A DNA stretch of 64,000 nt, from the NCBI GenBank assembly GCA_012271135.1, contig JAAXGZ010000064.1, forward strand, positions 37,664 to 101,663. Reading direction: 5' to 3'. The position numbers and the translations under genes were made by a program. The notes under the pieces are model-generated. The model worked only from the letters and a program-made list of their open reading frames with translations, was not told the origin of the DNA and searched no databases. Positions 49,245-60,315 of this stretch are shown here, piece by piece. The DNA comes from Caldilineales bacterium (GTDB lineage Bacteria; Chloroflexota; Anaerolineae; Caldilineales; Caldilineaceae). The stretch's first letter is position 1. The number at the start of each line of letters is the position of its first letter.

Positions 49245-51377
49245 GTGTTTACCCGACCCAAGCCGTGGGGCGGCATTGCGACGGCCATCGGAGCAGCATG
49301 TCTGTCGGCCGGACTGATTTGGCTGGTATGGGCGGACTCCCGTGCGGTCGCGGTCGACCTGTCTTCAAAAAGTTTGGATTCGATCACGGGCACGCTCGGC
49401 ACCGGGACCGCGGTGTCGGCCGCCGGTCCCGTGCTGGCCGACACGGTCTGCAGTTCTTCCGAGCCGGGTACCGCTCCGGCAAGTCCACCGTGCCGGCCGG
49501 GTGACGTACTGGAAGTTGATTTCACCTGGGAAGGAACGGAACTGTGGCTGGTGCTGGACAGGGCGGATGTGCCGGCGCAGCTGCGCCTGATCGTTGACCA
49601 AGCGCCTGCCAGCGAACTGCGCCGGTTCCTGGATTCGGAGTCCCTTCTGGGCACCATACCGTTACTCTCGCCCTGGGAACACCCGCGGATGCGGCCCGAA
49701 ACAGAATGGATATTGGCACACCGGAGTGCCCATCCCGGGGTTCACACCGCATCCCTGACCGTTTGGCAGGCTCCCTGGGTGGATGAGACGTTTCAATTGC
49801 AGGATTTTCTGTTGGGTGTGGCTTCCGATCCGGGACCTGCCCAAGAGTGGCCGACATGGCCGGGGGGTGCCCTGTCCTTGTTGGGTTTGGCCTGCTGGAC
49901 ACTTGCGCCCTGGAGACCCTTGGCTCCCGCGTGGCGGAAGTCCGCGGCGACACTGGAGGATTTGGGGATCAAGACTGTCTTGACGAAGTTGCTTCCTTCG
50001 TCCCCGGCGGTTCAAAGAGTGATTGCCGCAGTGGCTACGGCAGGTGTCGCGGTCGGTACCGTAAGCGACACCTGGTGGCTAACGTTGTCGGGGCTCGGCC
50101 TGTTGGGCCTACTGGGGACGAGGCAGCCGGTTCTGTGGCTGGGACTGACGCTGGCCGGTCTCCCCTTTTACCTCCATCCCTTGCCGCTGGCACCAGGCCT
50201 TGCCCTGAATCTAATCGAAATCGGCACCTGGGGCGGTTTCGCCGTAACACTGGCCCATGTTCTGGTCTTCGAGCCGACGGCCCGGGAGTATCCGTTTCGG
50301 CAGTGCATGAGATGGGTTGTCCGATTTCTGTTCCTGGCGATCGGTCTCGCCCTGGTTTCGGCCTTGGCCGCGAACTACCTGCCTCAGGCAATCCGGGAGT
50401 GGCGCACGATTTTCCTCGCCGGAGGGGTATTCCTAGCCTCGCTGCTCCTTCTCCTTCAACACACCCCGGACCCCGAGCGCGCAGCGTACAGCCTCATCGG
50501 CCTGTGGATGGCAGGGGCCGTCGCGATTTCCCTGTTCAGCATCGTCACCTGGACCCAGGGCATTCAGGTGACGGACGTGGAAGGCGTCAGGCGGACGCGG
50601 GGGCTGTTCGGGTCTCCCAACAACCTTGCGCTGTACCTGGAACGATGCTTGCTGGTTGCCCTAGTCCTGCTTGGGTTTGCGGAGACGTGGAAACAGCGAT
50701 TGGCCTGGGGCTTGTCCGCGGTCTTGACCGCAGGAACTGTTCTGCTCACCTTCAGCAAGGGAGCCCTGTTCCTGGGGCTGCCTGTGGGGGGCCTGACGAT
50801 CCTGCTGGCCGCCATCGCCACGCGGCAACGCTGGCCGGAAGCCAAACGGTTGATCTGGATCCTGGCGGGAACCGCGGTAGTGGGAATAGTTGCGTTGGTA
50901 CCGTTTCTCGACACACCGCGGATGTCGGGGATCCTGAATTGGCGGGAAAGCTTCCCCACCCTGGTTCGTATCCACCTTTGGCGCAGTGCGCTGGCCATGT
51001 TTACGGACCATTGGTGGTCGGGTGTGGGGCCCGACAACTTCCTGTACTGGTACCGAAGCGTCTACGTTACACCTGAAGTCTGGAACGAACCCAGCTTGAA
51101 TCATCCGCATAATGTTGTCTTGGACCTGTTGACACGCCTGGGCCTGCCGGGCCTCTTGATTGGTTTGGCCTTGGCGTGGGTGGCCGCGTGCGGACTTCTG
51201 CGACAGTTGTCGTCCGTGCGGCCCCAGCCGGTGGCCGTGGCCGCGCTCGGTGCCTGTGCAGCCGGAATCGCGCACGGCATGGTGGATGCCAGCTACGCGC
51301 TGCCCGAACTGTGGTTAGCGTGGATCCTGTTGCTGTCCATGGGATTGGTGCACCGACAAGGCGCCGAATCAACCTGA
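49245..51377 (+). CDS. O-antigen ligase/polymerase-like multi-pass protein
   Basis: Integral membrane protein of 710 residues with about 12 predicted helices. RGLFGSPNNLALYLE, a later FSKGA, and HPHNVVLDLLTRLGLPGL near the C-terminus match the Wzy_C/O-antigen ligase pattern, which transfers or polymerises surface glycans. An N-terminal portion of about 200 residues before the main helical core looks soluble and has two Cys (about residues 66 and 78). GTG start at 49245. No glycan cluster is adjacent; the GT2 gene is at 61 kb. Confidence 0.8.
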   Translation: MFTRPKPWGGIATAIGAACLSAGLIWLVWADSRAVAVDLSSKSLDSITGTLGTGTAVSAAGPVLADTVCSSSEPGTAPASPPCRPGDVLEVDFTWEGTELWLVLDRADVPAQLRLIVDQAPASELRRFLDSESLLGTIPLLSPWEHPRMRPETEWILAHRSAHPGVHTASLTVWQAPWVDETFQLQDFLLGVASDPGPAQEWPTWPGGALSLLGLACWTLAPWRPLAPAWRKSAATLEDLGIKTVLTKLLPSSPAVQRVIAAVATAGVAVGTVSDTWWLTLSGLGLLGLLGTRQPVLWLGLTLAGLPFYLHPLPLAPGLALNLIEIGTWGGFAVTLAHVLVFEPTAREYPFRQCMRWVVRFLFLAIGLALVSALAANYLPQAIREWRTIFLAGGVFLASLLLLLQHTPDPERAAYSLIGLWMAGAVAISLFSIVTWTQGIQVTDVEGVRRTRGLFGSPNNLALYLERCLLVALVLLGFAETWKQRLAWGLSAVLTAGTVLLTFSKGALFLGLPVGGLTILLAAIATRQRWPEAKRLIWILAGTAVVGIVALVPFLDTPRMSGILNWRESFPTLVRIHLWRSALAMFTDHWWSGVGPDNFLYWYRSVYVTPEVWNEPSLNHPHNVVLDLLTRLGLPGLLIGLALAWVAACGLLRQLSSVRPQPVAVAALGACAAGIAHGMVDASYALPELWLAWILLLSMGLVHRQGAEST

Positions 51378-51382
51378 GGGCG

Positions 51383-51964
51383 TCAATTCAGGATGCGCGA
51401 GATGCCTTCCGTTAGGACCGCGGCATTCATTTCCCCCGTCACTTTGGCCCTGATGACACCGCTCCTGTCGATGAAGTAGGTAGTTGGAATGCTGCGCACG
51501 TCGTAGGCCGCGTGCCCCTGACCTCCCGGCGCGTCCATCGCGAGTTCGTAGTTAATGCCGAACTCGGCCGCCATGGTTCTGGCCCCTTCCGCGTCGGACG
51601 GTTCCACAATCCCAACCACGCGCACTTCTTGGCCAAAGCGCCTGGTGGCCTCCACCAGTTCCGGGATCTCCCGGCGGCACGGGTTGCACCAGGACGCCCA
51701 GAAATTGAGGACCACAGGCACCCCCACTCCGTCGACAACGTTCACCACGGTTGGATCCGCCAGTGACACCAGCTGGATCGGCGGTGCCGCATGACCGATG
51801 AACGGACCGGTCGAGTCTTCCAGCACCGCGGATGTGCGGCCGGGTGCCGACACCCAGATCCATGCCGAACCGAGAACAAGCGTCAGAAACGTGGCCGCGA
51901 GCCAGAAGCGTGCCGGGGAAGCCGTCGACACGGGACGGGTGGTTGGGTGGACCTGGGTGGACAT
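51383..51964 (-). CDS. TlpA-like membrane-anchored thioredoxin
   Basis: Thiol-disulfide oxidoreductase outside the membrane, used in cytochrome c maturation or redox defence. One N-terminal helix (about residues 21-38), then a thioredoxin fold with the redox motif WCNPC and a cis-Pro in SIPTTYF. 193 residues. ATG at 51964 lies 4 bp after the gnd stop, so it is co-transcribed with that gene. The convergent ligase gene ends 5 bp away. Confidence 0.9.
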   Translation of the reverse strand: MSTQVHPTTRPVSTASPARFWLAATFLTLVLGSAWIWVSAPGRTSAVLEDSTGPFIGHAAPPIQLVSLADPTVVNVVDGVGVPVVLNFWASWCNPCRREIPELVEATRRFGQEVRVVGIVEPSDAEGARTMAAEFGINYELAMDAPGGQGHAAYDVRSIPTTYFIDRSGVIRAKVTGEMNAAVLTEGISRILN

Positions 51965-51968
51965 TGGC

Positions 51969-53381
51969 TCACGACCATGTTGAATGAAAGGTTCCGGGCC
52001 GATCGGTGCGCTCATAGGTATGGGCTCCGAACAGGTCCCGCTGGGCCTGAATGAGATTGGCGGGCAGCCGTGCACTCCGGTAGGAGTCGTAATAGGCGAG
52101 ACTGGCCGACAGCCCCGGTACGGGAATGCCGGCCTTGACTGCCTCCCCCACGATGGTGCGCCAAGCCGGCAAACGCTGTGCCAAAGCGGCCTGGAACTCC
52201 CCGTCCAGCATCAAGTTGGGCAGGTGAGGATCCCGCTCGTAGGCCTCCGTGATGCGATCCAGGAAACGGGCGCGAATGATGCATCCACCGCGCCAGATGC
52301 GGGCCACTTCCCCCAGGTCCAGTTCATAACCGTATTCGTCGCTGGCCAGGCCCAGCAGTGCCATGCCCTGTGCATAGGCGCTGATTTTGGCGGCATAGAG
52401 AGCGGCGCGCACGCCTTCAATCAGGGTTGTCCGGTCCACGTCTCTCGGAGACGCGGCAGGGCCGGGCAAAACCTCTGACGCCGCCACCCGCTGGTCCTTG
52501 AAACTCGATACGATGCGGCCCACCACCGCCGCGTTGATGGTCGGGATCGGAGCCCCCAAGTCCAGGGCGTCCTGGCTGGCCCACTTGCCCGTGCCCTTCT
52601 GGGCAGCCTTGTCCAGGACCATGTCCACCAGATCGTTGCCGGTTTCCTCGTCGCGGGTTTTGAAAATGGTGGCTGTTATGTCAATCAGAAAGCTGTCCAG
52701 CTCCGCGGCGTTCCACTGGCTGAACGTGGCGGCCAGCTCCCGATTGTTCAATCCCCCTAGGTCGCACAGGATTTGATAGGCCTCCGCGATCAGCTGCATG
52801 TCTCCGTATTCAATGGCATTGTGGACCATCTTTACGTAGTGTCCGGCACCCCTGGGGCCAACGTAGGCGACACAGGGTTTGCCGTCGCGCTCGGCCTTGG
52901 CGCTGATCGCGGTCAGTATGGGTGCGACCCCGGCCCACGATTTCCTCGACCCGCCGGGCATGATGGACGGTCCCCACAAGGCGCCTTCCTCACCACCACT
53001 GACGCCGATGCCCATGAATTCCAGGCCGGCCGCGGCCACCTCCCGACTGCGCCGTTCGGAGTCGGTGTAATGACTGTTGCCACCGTCAATGATCAAGTCC
53101 CCTTGCTCCAGCAATGGAACAAGCTCTCCGATCACCGCATCCACGGCACCGCCGGCCTGCACCATCACCATGACTTTGCGGGGCGGCTTGAGATCGGCCA
53201 CGAACTCGGGAAGTGTTGCCCATCCCGCAACGGAAACACCCGCATGGGCGTTCACGAACTCCGTCATGCGCGCAGTGGTTCGGTTGTAGACCGCCACGCG
53301 ATACCCGTTGCGCGCCATGTTCAGGACCAGGTTCTGGCCCATCACAGCGAGACCAATCAATCCAATATCAGCTGTAGGCAT
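51969..53381 (-). CDS. gnd: 6-phosphogluconate dehydrogenase, decarboxylating
   Basis: Oxidises 6-phosphogluconate to ribulose-5-phosphate with CO2 release. 470 residues, long form: GLAVMGQNL nucleotide loop, VYNRTTAR, GVSGGEEGALWGPSIMPGG substrate region, HYVKMVHNAIEYGDMQ with the catalytic Lys, and the C-terminal extension into the second subunit. AAGG before the second ATG (53381) favours that start over 53387. Operon with the TlpA gene. Confidence 0.95.
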   Translation of the reverse strand: MPTADIGLIGLAVMGQNLVLNMARNGYRVAVYNRTTARMTEFVNAHAGVSVAGWATLPEFVADLKPPRKVMVMVQAGGAVDAVIGELVPLLEQGDLIIDGGNSHYTDSERRSREVAAAGLEFMGIGVSGGEEGALWGPSIMPGGSRKSWAGVAPILTAISAKAERDGKPCVAYVGPRGAGHYVKMVHNAIEYGDMQLIAEAYQILCDLGGLNNRELAATFSQWNAAELDSFLIDITATIFKTRDEETGNDLVDMVLDKAAQKGTGKWASQDALDLGAPIPTINAAVVGRIVSSFKDQRVAASEVLPGPAASPRDVDRTTLIEGVRAALYAAKISAYAQGMALLGLASDEYGYELDLGEVARIWRGGCIIRARFLDRITEAYERDPHLPNLMLDGEFQAALAQRLPAWRTIVGEAVKAGIPVPGLSASLAYYDSYRSARLPANLIQAQRDLFGAHTYERTDRPGTFHSTWS

Positions 53382-53682
53382 AGGCATCCTTCAAGTCACG
53401 GCGCGGGCGAAGCGACAGTCACACCCGCACCAAAATTCGGAACATTGAGCTGCAGTTGCCGGATAGGCGAAACCGACCGGCACTCCAAATTTTGCGAGGC
53501 AAGCACCGGGTCACCGGATGTGGACACACGTCCAAAGCCGACATCCTCCAGGAAGCGCAATCGGGAAACCGGCTCCGGCTCCCTTCGCAGTACCCGCCAA
53601 CGGCTGCTGCTGTCATCCTCTCCACATGCATTGGACCGTAGGCACGCGCTGTTTCGCGGACGGGGCCTGCCACAGGCGCAGG
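53382..53682. other. Intergenic stretch upstream of gnd
   Basis: 301 bp between the GlgD-like gene's stop and gnd, both on the minus strand. I see no reading frame of merit, no strong hairpin and no clear promoter here. Confidence 0.35.
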
Positions 53683-54987
53683 TCAACCCCCTTTCGGCTC
53701 GCCCCTGCGGCGGGGATCCTGCCCGACGATGTCACCGGACACCACTTCTCCCTCGGATGGAAACGCATCCGCACTGGTTCGAGAATGCACTTGGACGTTG
53801 CGTCCAATTTTATGGCCGGGCGGCACATGGGATTCGAGACCAATCAATGTCAGACCCGTGTTGAGCACGTCGGGCAATTGTCTGTTTGGAGACTCGTCCT
53901 CTCCGTGTCCGACCAAGGCACCGGCACCTATCACGGTGTTGTCGTCGATTACGCTCCGATCCACTACGGCGTCGGCACCGATGTGCACGTTTCGCAGGAC
54001 CACGGAATTGGTCACGCGGGCTCCGGACTCGACCACCACTCCGGGGGACAGCACACTGTGCCTGAGGGTTCCACCCACCCGGCATCCATTGGAAACCAGG
54101 CTATCGGACACGTCGGAATCCGGTTCGATGCGTGCGGCCGCCTGCGTTTCACTGCGGGTCCGCACAACCCATTGGCGGTTGTACAGGTTCAGGGCCGGCT
54201 CATCGGCGATCAACCCCATGTTGGCTTCCCAGTAGGCCTGGACCGTGCCCACGTCCGCCCAGTAGCCTGGGTACTCGTAGGTGTGGATCCTGGCCTCCTG
54301 TTCCAGGAACCACGGAATCACATCGCGGCCGAAGTCGTTCAGTTCCGGATGTGAAATCAGGGCATCGGCCAGAGCATTCACGTCGAAGACATAGATGCCC
54401 ATGCTTGACTTGGAGCGGCGGCTGCGCCCCGGTTTTTCCTCAAAGGCCACTAGCCTCTGCTCCTGATCCGACACCAGCATCCCGTAGCGAAAAGCGTCGT
54501 GCGGTGAAGTGATGTGGCGTGTTCCGACGGTGACTTCGCTGCCCCGTTCCATGTGCTGCCGCAGCATGGGACGGTAGTCCATCAGGTACATGTGATCCCC
54601 CGCCAGGATCAGTACGTCCGTGGCACCCTGATTGCGGATGAAGTCCAGGTTGCGCCGCACCGCATCGGCATTGCCACTTTGCCAGCCACCCCACATTCCA
54701 CCCATGTAGGGTTGCAGCAGGCGCACGCCGCCGGTGGCGCGATCCAGATCCCAAGGTTTGCCCACGCCAATGTGGTCGTTCAGGGAACGGGGCATGTACT
54801 GGGTCAGAACCCCGATGTTGTACAGCTCGCTGTTGGTGAGATTGCTCAGCGGAAAGTCGATCAGCCGGAACTTGCCGCCGATGTGCAGGGCCGGCTCCGC
54901 CCTGGCCTCCGTGAGTGCACCCAGGGTTTCGCTGGCCCCCCCCGCCATGATGAGGGACAGGATGCGATCCGATAAGACCGACTTCAT
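53683..54987 (-). CDS. GlgD-like ADP-glucose pyrophosphorylase paralogue (degenerate)
   Basis: Sequence-related to GlgC over 434 residues with a C-terminal beta-helix, but the catalytic loop differs. Where GlgC has GGAGTRL this copy has GGASETL, and RAKP is RAEP. The N-terminal SLIMAGG, GGKFRLIDFPLSN and FEEKP regions persist. In Firmicutes a GlgD subunit with such losses regulates GlgC in a heterotetramer, which is the likely role. ATG at 54987 is chosen over TTG at 55005; the gap to the glgC stop is 14 bp, so they form an operon. Confidence 0.83.
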   Translation of the reverse strand: MKSVLSDRILSLIMAGGASETLGALTEARAEPALHIGGKFRLIDFPLSNLTNSELYNIGVLTQYMPRSLNDHIGVGKPWDLDRATGGVRLLQPYMGGMWGGWQSGNADAVRRNLDFIRNQGATDVLILAGDHMYLMDYRPMLRQHMERGSEVTVGTRHITSPHDAFRYGMLVSDQEQRLVAFEEKPGRSRRSKSSMGIYVFDVNALADALISHPELNDFGRDVIPWFLEQEARIHTYEYPGYWADVGTVQAYWEANMGLIADEPALNLYNRQWVVRTRSETQAAARIEPDSDVSDSLVSNGCRVGGTLRHSVLSPGVVVESGARVTNSVVLRNVHIGADAVVDRSVIDDNTVIGAGALVGHGEDESPNRQLPDVLNTGLTLIGLESHVPPGHKIGRNVQVHSRTSADAFPSEGEVVSGDIVGQDPRRRGEPKGG

Positions 54988-55001
54988 TAACCTGCCGTCC
55001 T

Positions 55002-56294
55002 TCAACCGATGGTGGAGCCGTCCGCCACGACCCCGTCCGGCGGAAAGTGCGACGCGTCGGCGTCCGCCACAATGTGGACGTTGCCGCCGATGACGCAGTG
55101 ATCGGGAATGAAAGCTCCCTTGCCCACCACGGTCAGCCCGGTGTGAAGCCGGTCGGGGTGCACCTGGTTGGGATCGCAGTCGCCGGACACACCGATGCGG
55201 GCGCCGGCGGCAACCACGACCGACTTGTCGAGGATCGCATTCTCAACACGCGCTCCGGGTCCAATCCATGTGTCGCTCATGAGAATGCTGCGGACGACCT
55301 CGGCACCCACGCTCACCTGAACCCCGGGGCTCAGCACCGAGTCGTGAACCTTGCCCTTGATCACCGACCCGTTGCAGACCAGCGACCGTGAAATCTGCGC
55401 CTGGGCCGACACCTTGGCCGGCGGGTGTTCGGTGGACCGGGTCAGGACGGGCCATTCCCGCGTATACATGTCGAGTGGCGGATCCGGTTTCAGCAGGTCC
55501 AGATTCGTGGACCAGTAGGAGTCCAACGTACCCACATCCACCCAGTAGCCATCAAAGTTGAAGGCATATACCCGATCGTTGCATTCGAGCATGGCCGGAA
55601 TGACATGCTGGCCGAAATCGTCGCGGGGATCCCCGTCCCTGCCCTCCCGCAAACGTTGCACCAACCGGTTCGTCGAAAAGATGTAAATCCCCATCGAGGC
55701 AAGGTTGCCCTTGTCCATGCCGGGCGGCTTTTCGTGGAACTCCAGAACCCGGTTGGCGTCATCGGTCTCCATGATGCCGAACCGGGACGTTTCCTCCAGC
55801 GGCACCGGCATGACGGCAACCGTCAGATCGGCCTCGGTGCGCCGATGCTGCTCCAGCATGGGCATGTAGTCCATCTTGTAGATGTGATCGCCCGACAGGA
55901 TGAGGACAGCATCCGGATCGTGATCCTCGATGAAAAAGAGGTTGCGAAGGATGGCGTCGGCGGTACCCGAGTACCAGGCCTGTGCATCCGGTGCGGTATA
56001 GGGCTGAAGTACGCGGATTCCGCCTTGCGCGCGGTCCAAGTCCCACGGTTTGCCAATGCCTAAGTGGTCCTGGAGACTGTGCGGTTGATACTGGGTCAGG
56101 ACCCCGACCGTGGAGATGCCGGAATGTACGCAGTTGCTGAGCGTGAAATCGATGATGCGAAACTTGCCCGCGAAAGGAACCGCGGGCTTGGCTCGTTGCT
56201 CCGTCAGGGACATCAACCGGGTCCCGGCACCGCCGGCCAGGATCATCGCCAAGGTCTTGATGTCAACAGCTCCCTGCAAGTCGACGTGGCCCAC
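55002..56294 (-). CDS. glgC: Glucose-1-phosphate adenylyltransferase, catalytic subunit
   Basis: Makes ADP-glucose for glycogen. The catalytic loop GGAGTRL (residues 21-27), RAKP (34-37), [22 protein letters not shown] and FHEKP are all intact, followed by the left-handed beta-helix. 430 residues. GTG start at 56294. Upstream gene of the two-gene operon with the GlgD-like protein. No glycogen synthase or branching enzyme is present in the window. Confidence 0.93.
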   Translation of the reverse strand: MGHVDLQGAVDIKTLAMILAGGAGTRLMSLTEQRAKPAVPFAGKFRIIDFTLSNCVHSGISTVGVLTQYQPHSLQDHLGIGKPWDLDRAQGGIRVLQPYTAPDAQAWYSGTADAILRNLFFIEDHDPDAVLILSGDHIYKMDYMPMLEQHRRTEADLTVAVMPVPLEETSRFGIMETDDANRVLEFHEKPPGMDKGNLASMGIYIFSTNRLVQRLREGRDGDPRDDFGQHVIPAMLECNDRVYAFNFDGYWVDVGTLDSYWSTNLDLLKPDPPLDMYTREWPVLTRSTEHPPAKVSAQAQISRSLVCNGSVIKGKVHDSVLSPGVQVSVGAEVVRSILMSDTWIGPGARVENAILDKSVVVAAGARIGVSGDCDPNQVHPDRLHTGLTVVGKGAFIPDHCVIGGNVHIVADADASHFPPDGVVADGSTIG

Positions 56295-56486
56295 CGGGTG
56301 ACATTATGAACGAAAGGTTGCCCAACAGCGCAGTGCCAGGTGGCTTGAGTTTAGGCCGTTCCGGGCCGGTTGTCCCGGCGGCAGGCACCACAACGTTCCC
56401 GTTGTCGCTCGCAGTTCAGAGGTGCCGCCCGGGTAACGAAAACGGCGCGAGACCTTTCAACAGGTGCAGGAACCGAATCCCGCCAA

Positions 56487-56495
56487 TGGTATAAT
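56487..56495 (+). promoter_or_regulatory. Extended -10 promoter before the unassigned gene pair
   Basis: TGGTATAAT is a perfect extended -10 (TGN plus TATAAT). No -35 stands out 17 bases upstream. It lies about 100 bp before the 544-codon gene and faces it. The rest of the 299-bp divergent gap shows nothing else. Confidence 0.5.
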
Positions 56496-56593
56496 TATCA
56501 GTTGCGCTGGCCTGCCGCCGCAGGCCGACCCTGTGTTAAGTGAGCTTGTGATTTCCCCGCGATTCCGCCCTGCCGACTCGGAGTTCCTGATTG

Positions 56594-58225
56594 ATGCTGC
56601 GCAAAACGTTGGACCCCCACTTCTGGACATCCGAGTTTACGGCCACCGACGGGGATCTTGATTTTCTGTACGAGCAACTGGCCACCGGCCAACTGGGTAC
56701 CCCTGCACCGTTCGAGAAGCTTGCCATCAGCCTGATTGAACACTATCAGGCACGCGAAAACAGCCAGATCGAAAAAATGCTGAAGCTGGGCACTATGTAC
56801 CAACCCGGCAAGAAATTCGCCAAGGACCAAACCTTGGTGTTCACGGCCATGGCCTACCGTACCGGCACGGTCATGGACATTCGGAACGGCTACAACCCCG
56901 AACACGGCAAGTTTTCCGTACTTGAAGTCCTGATGTCCGACCCCGAGGAAATCTGCGAATTTGCCGCTCAGCTTAGAACCAAGCATCCGCTCAACGACCT
57001 GGGCGAAGAGGATTTCAGTGCCGCCGGCATGCTCACTTCGGAAGAAATCTTCGAACAGCACGAGGAGGAGATTGAGGATGCACTTCGGTATGCCCTGGAA
57101 GAGGGCCCGAGGTCCGGTGAATTCATCGAATGGAATGGCGAATGGCTGCTGCGCGACCAGCTCGTCGAAGTGGATGAATTCAGCCTGAATATGGCGGAAG
57201 CCAAGATTTACGACGAGGAACGGCCTGTCTTGTCCTCGGAAATCCTTGGCGTCCTTGATTTAAAGGCCGATTCACTCAGCCCGGAACTCCTGCAACTGAG
57301 TTTGGACATCGGGCTGTCACAGGATCCCCGGTTCGAGGAAGTCATGGCCGGTGGCGTTGCCTGTTGGCACCGAGCCAGCGGCCTCCCGGTGGCGGCCCGA
57401 TCCGTACCCGTGGCACTCCAGCCAGTCAGGGTCAACTACGTCTATTCGACATTCACCAACGATCTGCTCAGCCTGGAGGCGAACCTGGCGGACGAGTGGT
57501 CGGATCGCCAACCGCAGCTCGACACGCTGGGACAGGTACACCTGGTACTTCTGTACCCCCACAGACTCCACGGCACGTTGCCCGTCACCGGTCCGATGGA
57601 AGAGCTCCTGGATCTCGATCCGGACTTCAAGACCCGGATCGAGATGCGCGATCCGGTGCATGGAGGGGTAATGGAGTGTTGGTACGTTCCCGAGGGCCGC
57701 TACATTTGTGGGTTGGAGGAGTACTATCTGAACCACAACATCCCGGCCGGCGCCAACCTGTATGTCGAGCGTCGTTCGGACGGCACGATTACCCTCAACT
57801 TCAACACGCGTCGGCCAAAACAGGAGTGGTTCTGGACCCTGAACGCGGTTGAGGATCCCCTGCTGGACGGGGGCCCCGGCGAAACGGTGCCACTCAGGCT
57901 TGAAATCGACCGGGCCAAGTCCATTATGACCATCGGCTGCGAACTGGATACGCATCAGGCTGTTGCCTGTACGGACGAGGAGAAACTGGCCGCGTACAGG
58001 ACCCTGTTCCGGAACCGCGAGAGCGGCAACTCCATATTCAACTTGGTGGAGGAAGTCGCGATGGAGCTCCTCAAGAAACCGGACAGCACCATCCATGCCA
58101 GTACCGTGTACAGCGTCGTCAATGCAATCCAACGCTATGCACCCGGTTTGGTGATCCACGCCCTGACATCCAATTCGCGCCTGCGCAGCCTATCCGACCC
58201 CCGTGAGTTCGGACTGACCAACTAA
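56594..58225 (+). CDS. Conserved-looking protein of unknown function, 543 residues
   Basis: I do not recognise this gene. It is soluble, acidic, and has no membrane segment, signal peptide or known nucleotide motif. The first about 200 residues are rich in Glu and helical. The middle is more beta-like, with a run around [21 protein letters not shown]. The last 60 residues ([21 protein letters not shown] onward) look like a small helix bundle. Only one Cys-poor region is present and no metal motif. Start ATG 56594, just after a TTG. It is coupled to the next gene by a 53-bp gap, behind an extended -10 promoter. Confidence 0.75.
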   Translation: MLRKTLDPHFWTSEFTATDGDLDFLYEQLATGQLGTPAPFEKLAISLIEHYQARENSQIEKMLKLGTMYQPGKKFAKDQTLVFTAMAYRTGTVMDIRNGYNPEHGKFSVLEVLMSDPEEICEFAAQLRTKHPLNDLGEEDFSAAGMLTSEEIFEQHEEEIEDALRYALEEGPRSGEFIEWNGEWLLRDQLVEVDEFSLNMAEAKIYDEERPVLSSEILGVLDLKADSLSPELLQLSLDIGLSQDPRFEEVMAGGVACWHRASGLPVAARSVPVALQPVRVNYVYSTFTNDLLSLEANLADEWSDRQPQLDTLGQVHLVLLYPHRLHGTLPVTGPMEELLDLDPDFKTRIEMRDPVHGGVMECWYVPEGRYICGLEEYYLNHNIPAGANLYVERRSDGTITLNFNTRRPKQEWFWTLNAVEDPLLDGGPGETVPLRLEIDRAKSIMTIGCELDTHQAVACTDEEKLAAYRTLFRNRESGNSIFNLVEEVAMELLKKPDSTIHASTVYSVVNAIQRYAPGLVIHALTSNSRLRSLSDPREFGLTN

Positions 58226-58278
58226 TCCCCACACAACGAAAGGCACCAACCGCAACCTCAGGGAGACGCGACCGCAAG

Positions 58279-58758
58279 ATGTTAGAACAGTCAACGCGCG
58301 TCCACGCATCCCGCCGCTTCGGTCCGGGTGTGGACACGGAGTTTCACATCGACCACGACTGGTGGGCCAACAGCAACCTCGACTACCGCTTTCACCTGTA
58401 CCAGCAGTTGTGCGACGAATGCCGACAGCGGTTTCGCACCCACGTGGACACGGAGGAAGTCGACTGGGTGGACGCGGAAACCGGCGAGGTCCGCAGGGTG
58501 GACGCCCTAACGGAGTGCCTGCGCGTCAACTGCACCCATCAACCGGATTTCATCGACGACACGCTGCCCCTGACGGCTGCGTGCTTCAGGGTTTTTCTGT
58601 CCAACGACAACAGACCCTTGTCGCCCACCGAGCTAAGCGGCATCTTCGAGCAGTCCGGGGCATCCCGCCGCAGCCATTGGACCCCGAAGGAGATCCTCCG
58701 GATCCTCAACGGCAAACAGGTGTTTCTGGGCATTCGTCCGGCCCCTGCCGCACACTGA
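58279..58758 (+). CDS. Protein of unknown function, 159 residues, with two Cys pairs
   Basis: Not recognised. Cys45 and Cys48 (CDEC) and Cys80 and Cys85 (CLRVNC) could bind one metal ion. The C-terminal part from about residue 112 ([12 protein letters not shown], then [12 protein letters not shown]) looks like a winged-helix. That would make it a DNA-binding or adaptor protein. GGGAG lies 12 bases before the ATG. It follows the unassigned gene above and precedes threonine synthase by 137 bp. Confidence 0.65.
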   Translation: MLEQSTRVHASRRFGPGVDTEFHIDHDWWANSNLDYRFHLYQQLCDECRQRFRTHVDTEEVDWVDAETGEVRRVDALTECLRVNCTHQPDFIDDTLPLTAACFRVFLSNDNRPLSPTELSGIFEQSGASRRSHWTPKEILRILNGKQVFLGIRPAPAAH

Positions 58759-58895
58759 GCGGTGCGGGGCCCGGTGCGCGCGTCCCGCCAACACCGTTCC
58801 TGACAAGATTCCCCTCCGGGGACCGGTGGGCAATTCGGGCCCGATTGCAAGGGGCTTGCGCCATCCGCTACCGACAACTGGCAGAATGCTGGGCG

Positions 58896-60257
58896 ATGTC
58901 CGCAAACAATTCCCAACCCAGTTCCCTGCGTTGTTTCAACCGCTGCGGGAACACGGCTGTGTACTCCGTCGACGAGGTCGTGTACCGCTGTCCAGCCTGC
59001 AATGGGCTGCTTGAGGTTCAACACGATCCGCAGTTGCTGACGAGCCGTTCCGGTCGGGAGTGGCGAATCCTGTTGGACGGCCGCAACGGATCCAGCACCT
59101 ACCCCGTAGGCAGCGGTGTATGGCGCTACCGCGAGTGGGTCATGCCGGACCTGGCCGACGATCACATCGTCAGCATGTACGAAGGCAACACCAACCTGTT
59201 TCGTGCCCACGCCCTGGGCCGGCATCTGGGACTGGCGGATCTGTGGGTCAAGATGTGCGGCAACAGCCACACGGGCAGCTTCAAAGACCTTGGCATGACG
59301 GTCCTGATAAGCGTGGTCAACCGCATCGTCCAACGCGGTGGCAGCAGCATCCAGGCCGTAGCCTGCGCCAGTACCGGAGACACGAGTGCGGCCCTGGCCG
59401 CCTACGCCGCCGCCGCCGGCATTCCCGCCATCATCTTTCTGCCCATGGGCAAAATCAGCCCCGCCCAGCTCATCCAGCCGATCGCCAACGGCGCCCATGT
59501 TCTGGCCCTGGACACGGACTTTGACGGTTGCATGCAGGTGGTGCAGGCTGTCACCGCCGACCGGTCCATCTACTTGGCCAACTCGATGAACAGCCTCCGG
59601 ATCGAAGGACAACAGACCGTGGCCATGGAGATTGTCCAGCAGTTTGACTGGGAGGTGCCCAACTGGGTCATCGTGCCCTCGGGCAACCTGGGCAACATCA
59701 GTGCCATGTACAAGGGCTTCCGACTGATGCGGGCATTGGGCGTAATCGACAGGATACCGCGCCTGGTGGCGGCCCAAGCGGAGAAGGCGAATCCGCTGTA
59801 CCGCAATTTCCTGAACGGATTTGTGGGATACGAACCCGTGACCGCCAAGTCCACGCTGGCCTCGGCCATCCAGATTGGCAATCCGGTCAGCTACGACAAG
59901 GCCGTGCAGGCGATTCAGGCATCCGATGGCCTCGTGGTTTCGGTGACCGAGCACGAACTGGCCAATGCCGCGGCCTTGGCGGATCGGTCCGGAATGTACA
60001 CCTGTCCCCACACCGGGGTTGCCCTGGCCGCCTTGGTCCAGCTCGTGGAACAGAAACAAATCCGCGAACACGACCGCGCCGTGGTCGTAAGCACGGCCCA
60101 TGGCCTGAAGTTCACCAAGTTCAAGACAAACTATCACCTCGCAGACTTGGAGGAAGTGGAAAGTACGCTGGCCAACCCCTTACGGGAGCTGTCGGCAAGC
60201 GTGGATGTAGTGAAGGAGGAAATCCACCGTATTCTGAACACCGCCGGTGGACACTGA
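58896..60257 (+). CDS. thrC: Threonine synthase
   Basis: PLP enzyme converting O-phosphohomoserine to threonine. Lys130 in [10 protein letters not shown] binds PLP, and the phosphate loop is SGNLGN. A zinc-ribbon-like N-terminus with Cys13, Cys17, Cys32 and Cys35 precedes the catalytic core, as in a subgroup of threonine synthases. 453 residues. ATG at 58896 chosen; the frame is open far upstream but shows no family features. No hom or thrB in the window. Confidence 0.9.
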   Translation: MSANNSQPSSLRCFNRCGNTAVYSVDEVVYRCPACNGLLEVQHDPQLLTSRSGREWRILLDGRNGSSTYPVGSGVWRYREWVMPDLADDHIVSMYEGNTNLFRAHALGRHLGLADLWVKMCGNSHTGSFKDLGMTVLISVVNRIVQRGGSSIQAVACASTGDTSAALAAYAAAAGIPAIIFLPMGKISPAQLIQPIANGAHVLALDTDFDGCMQVVQAVTADRSIYLANSMNSLRIEGQQTVAMEIVQQFDWEVPNWVIVPSGNLGNISAMYKGFRLMRALGVIDRIPRLVAAQAEKANPLYRNFLNGFVGYEPVTAKSTLASAIQIGNPVSYDKAVQAIQASDGLVVSVTEHELANAAALADRSGMYTCPHTGVALAALVQLVEQKQIREHDRAVVVSTAHGLKFTKFKTNYHLADLEEVESTLANPLRELSASVDVVKEEIHRILNTAGGH

Positions 60258-60315
60258 CGGTTCGGTTCGGCAATCCTCGGTGAACACCAGGAACACGCCG
60301 TTCAGCCAAGGGCGC

